From positions 62,001 to 126,000 of the forward strand of contig NZ_CP131935.1 in assembly GCF_030704305.1 (NCBI RefSeq): DNA of 64,000 nucleotides, written 5' to 3'. This document shows positions 8,879 through 18,599 of this stretch, in pieces. Each line of letters starts with the position of its first letter. The first letter of the stretch is position 1. A program made the position numbers and the translations under genes. The DNA comes from Massilia sp. R2A-15. GTDB taxonomy: Bacteria; Pseudomonadota; Gammaproteobacteria; Burkholderiales; Burkholderiaceae_D. The notes under the pieces are model-generated. The model searched no databases. It was given only the letters and a program-made list of their open reading frames with translations, and had not been told where the DNA came from.

Positions 8879-9949
8879 TCAGGGCACGAGCCGGCGCAGC
8901 ATCGCCGCGGCGACTGCGCGAAAGCGCGGGCTGTGCAGGCAGACGGCGCCGGCGAAGCCCACCGAGCAGCCCAGCACCGTATCGAAGAAGCGCGCCTGGA
9001 TCAGCGCGTGCGCCTTGCCCTGGCCGAGCGTGGCCGCTTCGACCAGCAGGATCGTCAGCGGCGTGATGAAGATGGCGGCGACACCGTAGTTGCGCACGAC
9101 GGTCATTTCGACGATGAAGGCGAGCGCCATCATGGCCAGCGAGACCGTCCATTTATCGAGCGGCAGCAGCAGGATCGCCCAGGCGAGCAGCAGCCCGATG
9201 GCGGTGCCGGTCACACGGTGCAGCTGCCGGTTCCATACCGCGCGCAGCGACTGGCCCTGGATCACCGCCAGGCAGCTGACCGGCACCCAGTAAGCCTTCT
9301 CCAGCCGGAACGCCTGCGCGAGCGCCAGCGAGATCCCCACGAACAGGCCGATCACCACCGAGTCCACCACGAGGAAGTCGAAGCCGGGCTGCGGCAGCGG
9401 CTCCACGGGCTTGGGCGGGTGGCGGCGCAGCATGAACAGGCTGTAGAAGAAGCCGACCAGGCAGGCCAGCAGGCAACCGAGGGCGACCAGGCCGACGAAG
9501 GTCGGCAGCTGCATCACATCGAGCGGGGAGTAGGCGCCGATCGCCGCGGCCATGATGAAGAACAGGCTGCCCGGCGGGCCCACGCCGTAGAAGCGGCAGG
9601 CCATGGTCGCCATGATCGCGGTGAACACCAGCACCGGCATCATCGACCAGGGCAAGAAATGGCTCATCACGCCGAGCGTGTAGCACCCGGTCAGCGCGAA
9701 CGACGAGGCCATCACCGCGACCATCCGGTGGTGCAGCGGGGTGGCGGGCAGGTAGAGGAACACCAGGCCGCCGAGCGACGACGCCAGTCCGTACGCCATG
9801 TGGTCGAACCAGGCGCCGATCAGCAAGGGCAAGCCGGACGCGAGCGCCGCGGCGAACGGCATCTGCCATACGCGGTCGCTGGGATGGAAGGCAGTCAAAT
9901 GGCGCAGCTCGGCCAGCAGCAGCGATTGCAGTTTGTTCGGGCGCGTCAT
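8879..9949 (-). CDS. FUSC family inner-membrane protein
   Basis: A 356-aa polytopic protein with about ten hydrophobic helices in two halves separated by a cytoplasmic loop near residue 180 (RRHPPKPVEPLPQPGFDF). The second half carries the FUSC-like signature KAYWVPVSCLAVIQGQSLRAVWNRQLHRVTGTAIG. Fusaric acid resistance-like proteins are proposed aromatic-acid or xenobiotic effluxers. It lacks the large cytoplasmic domain of the AaeB type. It stands alone between the amidohydrolase and a diguanylate cyclase. Confidence 0.8.
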   Translation of the reverse strand: MTRPNKLQSLLLAELRHLTAFHPSDRVWQMPFAAALASGLPLLIGAWFDHMAYGLASSLGGLVFLYLPATPLHHRMVAVMASSFALTGCYTLGVMSHFLPWSMMPVLVFTAIMATMACRFYGVGPPGSLFFIMAAAIGAYSPLDVMQLPTFVGLVALGCLLACLVGFFYSLFMLRRHPPKPVEPLPQPGFDFLVVDSVVIGLFVGISLALAQAFRLEKAYWVPVSCLAVIQGQSLRAVWNRQLHRVTGTAIGLLLAWAILLLPLDKWTVSLAMMALAFIVEMTVVRNYGVAAIFITPLTILLVEAATLGQGKAHALIQARFFDTVLGCSVGFAGAVCLHSPRFRAVAAAMLRRLVP

Positions 9950-10001
9950 CGATCGGCCTTCTCCGGCAGTTCCAGCCGGTCATTCTAGCCGAGGGCGCGG
10001 C

Positions 10002-11171
10002 TCAGATGACGAATTCGGGGGCGGTCCTTCCCGCGCGGACGGCGAGGTGGCCGCTGTTGCAGACCACGCGATTGCGCCCGCCGGACTTGGCCAGGTACAG
10101 CGCCTCGTCGGCGCGCGCGATCATCTGCGCGATCGTTTCGCCGTCGCGGTATTGGGCCACGCCGATCGACACCGACAGGCAAAGCTCTTCGCGGATATCG
10201 GGGAACGCCAGCGTTTCGACGTGCGCGCGGATGCGTTCGACCAGCAGGCAGGCGGCATCGAGCCGGGTCTCGGGCAGCATCAGCAGGAACTCTTCGCCGC
10301 CGTAGCGCCCGAACGAGTCGATGTCGCGCACCTGCGCCGCGACGGCGTGGGCAAACGTACGCAGCACGGTGTCGCCGGCCGAGTGGCCGTAGGTGTCGTT
10401 GACGCGCTTGAAGAAGTCGATATCGAGCAGGCAGACGCAGAACGGCCGGCCGGCGCGCGCGCTGCGGTGCTGCTCGCGTTCGATCAGTTCGAGCAGGTGG
10501 CGCCGGTTATGGCTGCCCGTGAGCTCGTCGCGGATGGCCAGCGCGTTGATGTAGTCGAGCGCCTTTTCGAGCTTGACGAAGCCCTGCGTCTTGGTCACTT
10601 CGAACAGCAGCACGAAGCTCACGACGATCACGAACAGTCCCAGTTCGCACAGGATGCGCAGCAGCGCCATGTTCTCGACCGGCACTGGCGGCAGCGCCAC
10701 GCCCATCAGCGGCAGCACGTGCAGCGCGATGATTGCCGCGCAGCTCATGGCCAGCCAGAACATCGCGGTGCCGATGCCGCCAATGAGCATCGCCGCCACG
10801 GGCGGGGTGATGAGCCAGCTGGTGGTCGGCGCGCTGACGCCGCCCAGGTGGTAGCTGAGCCAGACGAAATTGAAGAAGGCGGCGCTGACGAACATCTCGC
10901 GCGCCAGGAAGATGCTGCCGCGCGCGCGCAGCAGGAAGGGCGCGGCGAACATGAAGGCGCAGCAGGCGAGGATTTCGACGGTGGCGACGGGGAATCCGAG
11001 GAGATAGTAGAGCAGCGCGTAGAACGGCCCGGACAGCGCCGCCATCAGCGCGGCGTTGACCACATTCTGCGCGCGGCTGAGCAACTCGGGCGAGCGCCGC
11101 GCCGCTGGCGGAATGAACCACTCGATGGCCAGCACATAGCGGCGCATCCAGTGTGAACCTGGATTTTTCAT
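10002..11171 (-). CDS. Diguanylate cyclase, membrane-bound GGDEF protein
   Basis: A protein of about 389 aa that should make cyclic di-GMP. Residues 30-210 form about six membrane helices (a MASE-like sensor not assigned to a named type). The GGDEF domain contains the active-site GGEEF in FGRYGGEEFLLMLPE. RDID sits five residues before GGEEF and matches the RxxD inhibitory site, so product feedback is likely. The ATG at 11171 (MKNPGSHWMRR) was chosen over the longer frame at 11207. Confidence 0.9.
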   Translation of the reverse strand: MKNPGSHWMRRYVLAIEWFIPPAARRSPELLSRAQNVVNAALMAALSGPFYALLYYLLGFPVATVEILACCAFMFAAPFLLRARGSIFLAREMFVSAAFFNFVWLSYHLGGVSAPTTSWLITPPVAAMLIGGIGTAMFWLAMSCAAIIALHVLPLMGVALPPVPVENMALLRILCELGLFVIVVSFVLLFEVTKTQGFVKLEKALDYINALAIRDELTGSHNRRHLLELIEREQHRSARAGRPFCVCLLDIDFFKRVNDTYGHSAGDTVLRTFAHAVAAQVRDIDSFGRYGGEEFLLMLPETRLDAACLLVERIRAHVETLAFPDIREELCLSVSIGVAQYRDGETIAQMIARADEALYLAKSGGRNRVVCNSGHLAVRAGRTAPEFVI

Positions 11172-11361
11172 GGATATTTCTGTCCCGTTGGTCCACGCGC
11201 CGCGCAATATCCTGAAGCGCGGTCCGCACTGTTGTCGTCGATATAAAGGCTTATTCGGCGACTCGTTATCTATTACTTAATAGTAACATGTTAATCCAGC
11301 CGGAAACATATGGGCGGGTTTTATTTGTGCGAATCGCGCCTGGGACATCCCTTTTTTCTAG

Positions 11362-11390
11362 TTTGACGGCTGAGGCGCCAACGAAGATAC
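11362..11390 (+). promoter_or_regulatory. Candidate sigma-70 promoter for the M28 peptidase gene
   Basis: TTGACG, a 17-bp spacer, then GATACT, ending about 35 bp before the proposed TTG start. Confidence 0.4.
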
Positions 11391-11422
11391 TGTGTGCACC
11401 CAATTTTAATCGGAGACACCTT

Positions 11423-13072
11423 TTGAAAAACGCCACCCTCGTTCTTCTTGCCTGTGCCGCGGCCAGCGCCGGCGCCGCCGACGCGCCCAGGTTCGACCCC
11501 CACCGCCTGTCGCAGGACGTCAAGGTCCTGGCCTCGGATGAATTCGAGGGCCGCGGACCGCACACCGCGGGCGAAACCAAGACCGTCGCCTACCTGATCG
11601 CGCAGTTCAAGGCGGCAGGCCTCAAGCCGGGCGGCGAGCTGGTCGACGGCAAGCGCGGCTGGACCCAGGACGTGCCGCTGGGCCGGTTCGAGATCAAGGG
11701 ACCGGTCAAGCTGACCGTCAACGACGGCAAGCGCAGCCAGTCGTACACGCAGGGCGCCGAGATGGCCGTGCGCGCGGCGATGAACGGCGAACGCATGGTC
11801 GACTTCAAGAACGCGCCGCTGGTGTTCGTCGGTTACGGCGTCACGGCGCCGGAGCGCAAGTGGGACGATTTCAAGGGCGCCGACCTGAGGGGCAAGCTGG
11901 CGGTGGTGCTGATCAACGACCCCGATTTCGAAACGGGCGAGGGCGAATTCGGCGGCAAGGCGATGACCTATTACGGCCGCTGGACCTATAAATACGAAGA
12001 GATGGCGCGGCGCGGCGCACTCGGCACGATCATCGTGCACGAAACGGCGCCGGCCTCGTACGGCTGGGCGACGGTGAAGAACTCCAACACCAACGTCATG
12101 TACGACATCGTGCGCAAGGAGCCTGCCAAGGCGCACGGCGCGATGGAAGCGTGGATCCAGCGCGATGCGGCCGCCGATCTGTTCAAGCGCGCCGGCCTCG
12201 ATTTCGACGCCGCCAAGAAGCAGGCGCAAAGCCGCGACTTCAAGCCGGTGGAGCTGAAAGGCGTGACGCTGTCGGCGCACTACGCGGTCGATGCGCAGGT
12301 GATCAAGTCGAAGAACGTGGCGGCGCTGCGCGAAGGTAGCGAGCGCCCGAACGAGTACGTGCTGTACAGCGCGCACTGGGATCACCTCGGCGTTGGCCTG
12401 CCCGATGCGAAGGGCGACAGGATCTACAACGGCGCGATCGACAACGGCACCGGCGTGGCGGCCTTGCTGGAACTGGCGCGCGGCTTCGCGAAGCAGCCGG
12501 CGCCGCAGCGCAGCGTGGTGTTCCTGGCGGTGACGGCGGAAGAAAAGGGCCTGCTCGGATCGGAATACTATGCGTCCAATCCGCTGTATCCGCTGGCCGC
12601 GACCGCGGCCATGATCAACATGGATGGGCTGAATCCGGAAGGGCCGTCGCGCAACTTCACCATCTCGGGTAATGCGAAGCTGGACCTGCTCGACCAGCTG
12701 ACGGCGAAGGCGAAGCAGTGGAACCTGGTGTATTCGCCCGATCCGAAGCCGGAAGCGGGCTACTTCTTCCGGTCGGACCACTTCCCGATGGCCAGGCAAG
12801 GCGTGCCGGCGATTTCGTTCGGGTCCGGGAACGACTGGGTCGATGGCGGGGTCAAGGCCGGCAAGGCCTGGATCGAAGGCTACACGACCAATCACTACCA
12901 TCAACCGTCGGACGAGTGGAGCGCGAAGTGGAGCTTCACCGGCATGGCGCGCGACCTGGAGATCCTGTACGCGCTCGGCGCGGACCTCGCCAATTCCAAG
13001 GCGTGGCCGAACTGGTCGCAGGATTCCGAATTCCGCGCCAAGCGGGACGAGAGCGCGGCGCAGCGCAAGTAA
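11423..13072 (+). CDS. M28 family metallopeptidase with PA-like insert, exported
   Basis: A 549-aa co-catalytic zinc aminopeptidase. I chose TTG at 11423: GGAG lies 8-10 bases upstream and the start gives a proper signal peptide (KNATLVLLACAAASAGAA). The family arrangement is visible: a protease-associated-like segment (about 130-290) that includes LVFVGYGVTAPE, then the M28 zinc ligands in SAHWDHLGVG, IDNGTG, TAEEKGLLGSEYY and NMDG, with the last His in TTNHYHQPSDEW. It would degrade peptides in the periplasm. Confidence 0.9.
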   Translation: MKNATLVLLACAAASAGAADAPRFDPHRLSQDVKVLASDEFEGRGPHTAGETKTVAYLIAQFKAAGLKPGGELVDGKRGWTQDVPLGRFEIKGPVKLTVNDGKRSQSYTQGAEMAVRAAMNGERMVDFKNAPLVFVGYGVTAPERKWDDFKGADLRGKLAVVLINDPDFETGEGEFGGKAMTYYGRWTYKYEEMARRGALGTIIVHETAPASYGWATVKNSNTNVMYDIVRKEPAKAHGAMEAWIQRDAAADLFKRAGLDFDAAKKQAQSRDFKPVELKGVTLSAHYAVDAQVIKSKNVAALREGSERPNEYVLYSAHWDHLGVGLPDAKGDRIYNGAIDNGTGVAALLELARGFAKQPAPQRSVVFLAVTAEEKGLLGSEYYASNPLYPLAATAAMINMDGLNPEGPSRNFTISGNAKLDLLDQLTAKAKQWNLVYSPDPKPEAGYFFRSDHFPMARQGVPAISFGSGNDWVDGGVKAGKAWIEGYTTNHYHQPSDEWSAKWSFTGMARDLEILYALGADLANSKAWPNWSQDSEFRAKRDESAAQRK

Positions 13073-13082
13073 GAGTGGAGTG

Positions 13083-13109
13083 GGGGTCTGGTCCTGCGGA
13101 CATGACCCC
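13083..13109. repeat. Dispersed 27-bp palindrome, copy 4
   Basis: GGGGTCTGGTCC / GGACATGACCCC arms, one mismatch in the dyad, 11 bp after the M28 stop. A further GGGGAC..GTCCCC hairpin follows at 13138-13154. The remaining bases up to 13309 hold no gene that I can support. Confidence 0.75.
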
Positions 13110-13309
13110 ATCTCGAAGTGCGACGTAACAGCAACATGGGGACTCGGCGTCCCCGTCGCTCCGCAGCACCAGACCCCGCCCTCCGATCCGCCTGTTCCCA
13201 CAAAACTGCACTCTGTCGCGCCAAACTGGCGGGCTGGTGCGCGATCCGCTACAGTGCCTGCCTTGCAAGCTGGGGGTGCCCGGCCTTGAATCATATTGGA
13301 GAAAATATA

Positions 13310-15373
13310 ATGAAACGAACTTTGTGCAGCAGCGTGATCGCGGGCCTGCTGGCCGGCATGGCGTACGCCAATGCGGCCGCTCCGTCGGCGACCGTCGCGG
13401 CCAGCGCCGCCGCGCCGATTTCCGGCGTCGATGTGGCGTCGATCGACCGCAGCGTGCGCTCGCAGGACGATTTCTTCCGCTACTCGCAGGGCAAGTGGCT
13501 GCAGGACGTCGAGATCCCGTCGGACCGCGCGAGCTGGGGCGCCTTCAACATCGCGCAGGACACGGTGGAAACCCAGATCCGCACGCTGATCGAGCAGGCG
13601 GACCAGGACAAGAACAAGAAGGCCGGCTCCGACGCCCAGAAGATGGGCGATTTCTACGCCAGCTACATGAACGAGCAGCGCCGCAATGAACTAGGCCTGG
13701 CGCCGTTGAAAGCGGAGCTGGGCCGCGTGGCGGCGCTGCGCGACAAGAAGGAGCTCGGCGCGCTGGCCGCCCGCTTCGGCAAGATCGGCGTGGGCGCTCC
13801 GTTCGAGATGGGCGTCCACCAGGATAACAAGGCATCGACCCGCTACGTCGTCGATATCGCGCAGTCGGGCCTGGGCATGCCGAACCGCGACTACTACATC
13901 ACGCCGGACGACGCCAAGCTGGCCGACACCCGCGCCAAGTACCAGGCGCACGTGGAGAAGATGCTGGCGCTGGCCGGCCACGCCAACGCCGCCGCCGAAG
14001 CGGCGCAGATCGTCGCGCTCGAGACCGACATCGCGAAAGCGCAATGGAGCGCGGTCGAGAACCGCGATCCCGTCAAGGCCTACAACAAGGTCAGCATCGC
14101 GCAGCTGAAGGCGCTGGCGCCGAGCATCGACTGGACCGCTTACCTCAAGGGCGCCGGCGTGGCTGGCAAGGTCGATTCGCTGATCGTCAGCCAGCCGACC
14201 TACCTGCAACGCCTCGACGCCGTCGTGAAGGCGACGCCGCTCGATGCGTGGAAGTCCTACTTCGAATTCCGCCTGATCAGCGCCTACGCGCCGTACCTGT
14301 CGCAGCCGTTCGTCGACGAGAGCTTCGCGTTCCGCGGCGCGGTGCTGTCGGGCGCCAAGGTCAATCGTCCGCTGCAGAAGCGCGCGATCGCCGAAGTCAA
14401 TCGTTCGCTGGGCGAAGTGGTCGGCAAGGCCTACGTCGAGCATCACTTCCCGGCCGAGCGCAAGCAGCAGGTCGAAACGATGGTGCAGAACTTCCTGGCC
14501 GCGTTCAAGGAAGGCATCGAGACGCTGGACTGGATGACCGAGGCGACCAAGAAGCAGGCGCAGGTGAAGCTTTCCAAGATCAAGGTCAAGGTCGGCTACC
14601 CGAACCGCTGGCGCGACTACTCGGCGCTGGCGATCGCGCGCGACGACGTGGTCGGCAACGTGATGCGCGCGCGCGAGTTCGCGCACCATTTCGACATCAA
14701 CAAGCTGGGCAAGCCGGTCGACCGCGACGAGTGGGGCATGACGCCGCAAACCGTCAACGCCTACTACAATCCGGAGATGAACGAAGTGGTGTTCCCGGCG
14801 GCGCGACTGCAATCGCCGCTCTACGATGCGAACGCCGAGCCGGCGATCAACTACGGCGCGGTCGGCATCTCGATCGGCCATGAGATCAGCCATGCGTTCG
14901 ACGACCAGGGCGCGCAGTTCGACGGCGACGGCAACCTGCGCAACTGGTGGAGCGACGAAGACCGCAAGCAGTTCGCCGCGCGCGGCAAGGTGCTGGTGAA
15001 TCAGTACGGCGCCTACAGCCCGCTGCCTGGCTACACCCTGAACGGCGAGCTGACGCTGGGCGAAAACATCGCCGACAATGCCGGCGCCATCATGGCCACG
15101 CGCGCCTACAAGATCTCCCTGCACGGCAAGCCGGCGCCGGTGATCGACGGCTTCACGGCCGAACAGCGCCTGTTCATGGGGCTGGCCCAGGCGCGCCGCG
15201 GCAAGGCGCGCGATCCGGCGCTGATCGCGCAAGTGAAGTCGGACCCGCATTCGCCCGCCGAATTCCGCGTCAACGGCAGCCTGCGCAACCACCCGGGCTT
15301 CTATGAGGCCTTCGACGTCAAGCCGGGCGACAAGATGTACCTGGCGCCGGAGCAGCGCGTCATCTTCTGGTAA
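13310..15373 (+). CDS. M13 family metallopeptidase (neprilysin/PepO-like), exported
   Basis: A 687-aa zinc endopeptidase. The ATG at 13310 follows GGAGAAAATATA and opens a signal peptide (MKRTLCSSVIAGLLAGMAYANAAA). The long N-terminal M13 domain starts with DDFFRYSQGKWL. The catalytic part has NAYYNP, the zinc motif HEISHAFDD, the third ligand Glu in ENIADNAG, and the C-terminal RVNGSLRNHPGFYEAF. The last residues are VIFW, a common family terminus. It lies directly after the M28 gene but with a 237-bp gap. Confidence 0.93.
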   Translation: MKRTLCSSVIAGLLAGMAYANAAAPSATVAASAAAPISGVDVASIDRSVRSQDDFFRYSQGKWLQDVEIPSDRASWGAFNIAQDTVETQIRTLIEQADQDKNKKAGSDAQKMGDFYASYMNEQRRNELGLAPLKAELGRVAALRDKKELGALAARFGKIGVGAPFEMGVHQDNKASTRYVVDIAQSGLGMPNRDYYITPDDAKLADTRAKYQAHVEKMLALAGHANAAAEAAQIVALETDIAKAQWSAVENRDPVKAYNKVSIAQLKALAPSIDWTAYLKGAGVAGKVDSLIVSQPTYLQRLDAVVKATPLDAWKSYFEFRLISAYAPYLSQPFVDESFAFRGAVLSGAKVNRPLQKRAIAEVNRSLGEVVGKAYVEHHFPAERKQQVETMVQNFLAAFKEGIETLDWMTEATKKQAQVKLSKIKVKVGYPNRWRDYSALAIARDDVVGNVMRAREFAHHFDINKLGKPVDRDEWGMTPQTVNAYYNPEMNEVVFPAARLQSPLYDANAEPAINYGAVGISIGHEISHAFDDQGAQFDGDGNLRNWWSDEDRKQFAARGKVLVNQYGAYSPLPGYTLNGELTLGENIADNAGAIMATRAYKISLHGKPAPVIDGFTAEQRLFMGLAQARRGKARDPALIAQVKSDPHSPAEFRVNGSLRNHPGFYEAFDVKPGDKMYLAPEQRVIFW

Positions 15374-15383
15374 CTCGGACCGT

Positions 15384-15416
15384 GGGTCTGGGGTCTGACC
15401 CCGCGGGGTCAGACCC
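15384..15416. repeat. Dispersed palindrome, copy 5 (elongated)
   Basis: A variant with an extra GGGTCTG at the left: GGGTCTGACCCC, GC core, GGGGTCAGACCC. It sits 10 bp after the M13 stop. Confidence 0.75.
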
Positions 15417-15473
15417 TGGTGTAGCCGCCATCTTTTGCTATGCTGTCGGAAAATCCAATCACGGAGTAGCAAA

Positions 15474-16010
15474 ATGGTTTCGTTACAAGAGCAGTTCCTG
15501 AAAGCCGGCTTGGTCGACAAGAACAAGGTAAAGCAGGCCAACCAGGAAAAGAGCAAGCAGAAGAAGGTCGAGCGGCGCACCGGCACGCAGACCGTCGAGG
15601 AGTCGCGCCTGGCCGCCCTCGAGATGCAGCGCAAGAACGCCGAGCGCGCGCGCGAAGCGAATGCCCAGCGCGACGCGGCCGCCAATCAGAAGGCGATCGC
15701 CGCGCAAATCGCGCAGATGGTGCAGAAGAACCGCCAGAGCAAGGGCGCAGGCGACATCGCCTACAACTTCACCCACGGCACCAAAATCGAGCGGATCTAT
15801 GTGTCGGCGGCGGTGCAGGAGCACCTGAAGGCAGGGCGCCTGGTGATCGTGCGCCTCGGCGACACCACCGAGCTGGTGCCGCGGGTTATCGCCGACAAGA
15901 TCGAAGAGCGCGATCCTGCGCTGGTGGTGCGGGTCAAGAAGGCCAGCACCGCGGTGGAGGAGGACGATCCGTACGCCGCATTCCAGATCCCCGATGATCT
16001 GATGTGGTAG
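15474..16010 (+). CDS. DUF2058 family protein
   Basis: A 178-aa highly charged cytosolic protein (YaiL-like). The N-terminal half is a basic coiled coil (KNKVKQANQEKSKQKKVERR); the C-terminal half carries the conserved YNFTHGTKIERIYV and LGDTTELVPRVIADKI segments. Function is unknown, and nucleic-acid binding is a guess from charge. The ATG at 15474 follows GGAGTAGCAAA and is preferred to the in-frame ATG 39 bp upstream. Confidence 0.88.
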   Translation: MVSLQEQFLKAGLVDKNKVKQANQEKSKQKKVERRTGTQTVEESRLAALEMQRKNAERAREANAQRDAAANQKAIAAQIAQMVQKNRQSKGAGDIAYNFTHGTKIERIYVSAAVQEHLKAGRLVIVRLGDTTELVPRVIADKIEERDPALVVRVKKASTAVEEDDPYAAFQIPDDLMW

Positions 16011-16019
16011 AGGCAAAAT

Positions 16020-16046
16020 GGGGCCAGGCCTGCAGGACCAGGCCCC
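16020..16046. repeat. Dispersed 27-bp palindrome, copy 6
   Basis: GGGGCCAGGCC / GGACCAGGCCCC, the most diverged member, between the convergent DUF2058 and bestrophin genes. The T-to-C change in the left arm is matched by a change in the right arm, so pairing is kept. Confidence 0.75.
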
Positions 16047-16050
16047 GGTA

Positions 16051-16986
16051 TCACGACAGGAAGTAATCCACCGGCTTCAGCGGCGCCGGCACGTCGGGGT
16101 CGCCTAGCGCTTCGCGCAAGTCAATCTCGATGGTGCGGCAGACCGCATCGAGCGCCAGGTCGTTGGCGGCGGCCCCGAACGGTTCCTCGATCTCGTCGCC
16201 CAGCGCGTCCAGCCCAAAGAAGGTGTACGCCACGATCGCCACCACGAACGGCGTCATGAAGCCTATCGTGTCCACCAGGCCGAACGGAAGCAGGAAGCAG
16301 TACAGGTAGGCCGTGCGGTGCAGCAGCAGGGTGTACGAAAACGGGATGGGCGTGTTCTTGATGCGCTCGCACGCGGCGCCCGAGCCGACGAGTCCCGACA
16401 TGGTCGTGTCGATCGACGCGGCCAGGCAACTGTCCACCTGGCCGGCGCGGATGCAGTCGCGCAGGTCCGCGCCCATCCGGATCATGAGGAAATGTGGCTG
16501 GTTCGACGCCTTCTGCAAATCCTCCCACTCGCCCGCCGCCAGCAGGGGCTTCAGATCCCCGGCGGCGCTGGTCTCGCGCAGGCGGTGGCGCAGCGCGTGG
16601 GCGTAGGCGATGGCCCGGTAGATCATGCGCGCGCGAACATCGGTCAGCGCGCATTCGACCGGCACGCCGGTGTCGATCAGGCTCAGGCACTGCCGCGCGA
16701 GATTGCGGCTTTTGAGCACCACATCCCCCCACAGCTTTCGTCCTTCCCAATATCGGTCGTAGGCGGAGTTGTTGCGAAAGCCGAGGAAAATCGCCAGCGG
16801 TAATCCCATCAGTGTGAAGGGAATCGTGGTGAGCGTGATTTTGTGGTGCAGCAGCGCGCCGCCGGTCCAGGTCACGGCGATCGCCAGCAGCGTGGTCACC
16901 AGCAGGCTTTTCCAGATCCGCCCCAGGATCGAGCCGCGCATCGTCAGGAACAGCCGCAGCCCGGAAGGGCGGTCACGCACGATCAT
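16051..16986 (-). CDS. Bestrophin family (UPF0187/YneE-like) ion channel protein
   Basis: A 311-aa membrane protein expected to form a pentameric anion or cation channel. Typical features are the N-terminal basic stretch, the first helices with WKSLLVTTLLAIAVTW and FTLMGLPLAIFLGFRNNSAYDRYWEGRKLWG, and the acidic C-terminal DALGDEIEEPFGAAANDLALDAVCRTIEIDLRE. The FRNNSAYDRYWEGR block is a family signature. The ATG at 16986 has GGAG upstream; the open frame extends to 17055 without family similarity. Confidence 0.9.
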   Translation of the reverse strand: MIVRDRPSGLRLFLTMRGSILGRIWKSLLVTTLLAIAVTWTGGALLHHKITLTTIPFTLMGLPLAIFLGFRNNSAYDRYWEGRKLWGDVVLKSRNLARQCLSLIDTGVPVECALTDVRARMIYRAIAYAHALRHRLRETSAAGDLKPLLAAGEWEDLQKASNQPHFLMIRMGADLRDCIRAGQVDSCLAASIDTTMSGLVGSGAACERIKNTPIPFSYTLLLHRTAYLYCFLLPFGLVDTIGFMTPFVVAIVAYTFFGLDALGDEIEEPFGAAANDLALDAVCRTIEIDLREALGDPDVPAPLKPVDYFLS

Positions 16987-17160
16987 GGTGGACTCCATCG
17001 AATTCGGAATGACGATTATGGCCGCTGGCGCTGGTTTTGGAAAATGCCATGCCATCGACGGCCCATTCCTTCAATTCTGCAATCTGTCGCACATCGCGGG
17101 AAAAAAACGGCGCGTGCAGACAAAATATCGCTCATCAATTACAACAATAAGGTGAAGATC

Positions 17161-17925
17161 ATGTCCCTCCGTCAAATTGCAGCACAGCGTCCCGTCCTTG
17201 CCGCCGTGCTGTGCGCCGGCCTCCAGTTCCTGATCACGGGACTCATCATCCAGGCGGGAATCGCCTTCGCGCCCGCGGCCGCTTTCGGCAAGGTCAAACT
17301 GGTGGCCTTCGCGTCCACCGTGATTTTTCCGCTGGCGATGGCGCAGGCGCTCGGGCTGTGGCGCCAGGTCGGCCTTGAATGGAGCAAGGCGCGGCCTGGC
17401 CACGTCTTCTTCGCCAGCATGCTGCTGTGCGTCCTGTTCGCGTCGATGGGCTTTCATGCGAACGACCAGCATCCGTTCGCTCCCGAAGTGCTGATCCAGT
17501 TCATCAACGCGTTTGGCGAGGAACTGCTGTTCCGCGGCGTCATATTCGCGATCCTGCTGAGCCTTCCGCGCTGGCAGGCCATCGTGATCTCCGGTGTCCT
17601 GTTCGGCGCCATGCACCTGATGCATGGCTTCATGGACGGCAACTGGAATCACGCGATGTGGTGGGCGGCGGCGACCTGCCTGTCCGGTGCGATGTTCGCG
17701 GCGGTGCGCTATGGCACGGGCAGCCTGTGGCTTGTCATCGTCCTGCACATGGTGCTGAACCTGTGCAAAATCTACTCGAACATCGAATTTGCCGCCGGTC
17801 CGAACGCGCTGCTGATCGCCGAGCGCGTGGCGTACGGGTTCGAGATTGCCCTGACCGCGTACGTGATTTTCATGGGATCGGCGCGCGAGAAACTGGTGCA
17901 GGTTCGTTCAGCCAGCGTTCAATAA
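17161..17925 (+). CDS. CPBP family intramembrane glutamic endopeptidase
   Basis: A 254-aa membrane protein with about seven helices. It has the CPBP (Rce1-like) motif 1 as GEELLFRGVIFAILL, followed by the phenylalanine/His motif around GVLFGAMHLMHG and the last motif VLHMVLNL. In bacteria these proteases act in bacteriocin immunity or in maturation of membrane substrates; no partner is visible here. The ATG at 17161 follows AAGGTGAAGATC. It is 22 bp from the next gene. Confidence 0.88.
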   Translation: MSLRQIAAQRPVLAAVLCAGLQFLITGLIIQAGIAFAPAAAFGKVKLVAFASTVIFPLAMAQALGLWRQVGLEWSKARPGHVFFASMLLCVLFASMGFHANDQHPFAPEVLIQFINAFGEELLFRGVIFAILLSLPRWQAIVISGVLFGAMHLMHGFMDGNWNHAMWWAAATCLSGAMFAAVRYGTGSLWLVIVLHMVLNLCKIYSNIEFAAGPNALLIAERVAYGFEIALTAYVIFMGSAREKLVQVRSASVQ

Positions 17926-17947
17926 GCAGCGACGAAGGAGGCGAACC

Positions 17948-18586
17948 ATGAGCGTCGACCTGGATCTGCTCGAACGCTGGCTGGCGGGATGGAGCTTGTC
18001 GCGGGGACTGCCGCTGCCTGCGCGCGCCGGCGGCGGACTGGTGGTCGAAGTCGGCTGGCCGGATCAGCTGCGCCGCCACGTGTTCGTCGATGCCGGCCGC
18101 GCGCTGCAGGAATGCGCGGCGCGCATCCACGCTCCTTTCATCCACCTGAAGGCCGCGGTCGATGCGGACGCCATGCGGCGCGCGCTGCCCGCGCACTGGC
18201 AACTTGACGCTGCGCGCTATGTGATGAGCTGTCCTTCGGCGATGGAGAGGCGGGGCGCGCTTCCACCTGGTTACCGCGCTTTCGTGGGAAAGGAAAACGG
18301 CGTGGGCGTTGTGCGCATCGCCGACGCGGATGGCCAGGCGGCGGCTTCAGGGTATGTCGTGCTGAATCAGGGAACGGCGATCTTCGACCGCATCGAAACG
18401 CTCGCGCCCCATCGCCGCAAGGGGCTGGGCAGCGCTTTGATGCGCGAACTGGACGCCCTGGCGGCAGAAGCCGGCGTGGTCGAACGGCTGCTGGTCGCGA
18501 CCGCGGAGGGAAGGGCGCTGTACGAGCGCCTCGGATGGCAGGTGCTGGCGCCGTATTCGACCGCAGTCTTCGCTGGGCCGCCGTAA
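17948..18586 (+). CDS. GNAT family N-acetyltransferase
   Basis: A 212-aa predicted acetyl-CoA-dependent acyltransferase. The N-terminal 90 residues are specific to the family; the GNAT core at about 105-205 has the acetyl-CoA loop APHRRKGLGSALM (R/Q-x-x-G-x-G/A) and the C-terminal ALYERLGWQVLAPYS. A strong AAGGAGG lies just upstream of the ATG. The substrate is unknown. It is probably in one transcript with the CPBP gene. Confidence 0.85.
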   Translation: MSVDLDLLERWLAGWSLSRGLPLPARAGGGLVVEVGWPDQLRRHVFVDAGRALQECAARIHAPFIHLKAAVDADAMRRALPAHWQLDAARYVMSCPSAMERRGALPPGYRAFVGKENGVGVVRIADADGQAAASGYVVLNQGTAIFDRIETLAPHRRKGLGSALMRELDALAAEAGVVERLLVATAEGRALYERLGWQVLAPYSTAVFAGPP

Positions 18587-18599
18587 CCAGCTTCGCAGC

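Noticed and set aside
13118..13309. N-terminal extension of the M13 peptidase
   Set aside because: The frame is open, but the signal peptide and ribosome site put the start at 13310, and the extension is made of intergenic repeat sequence.
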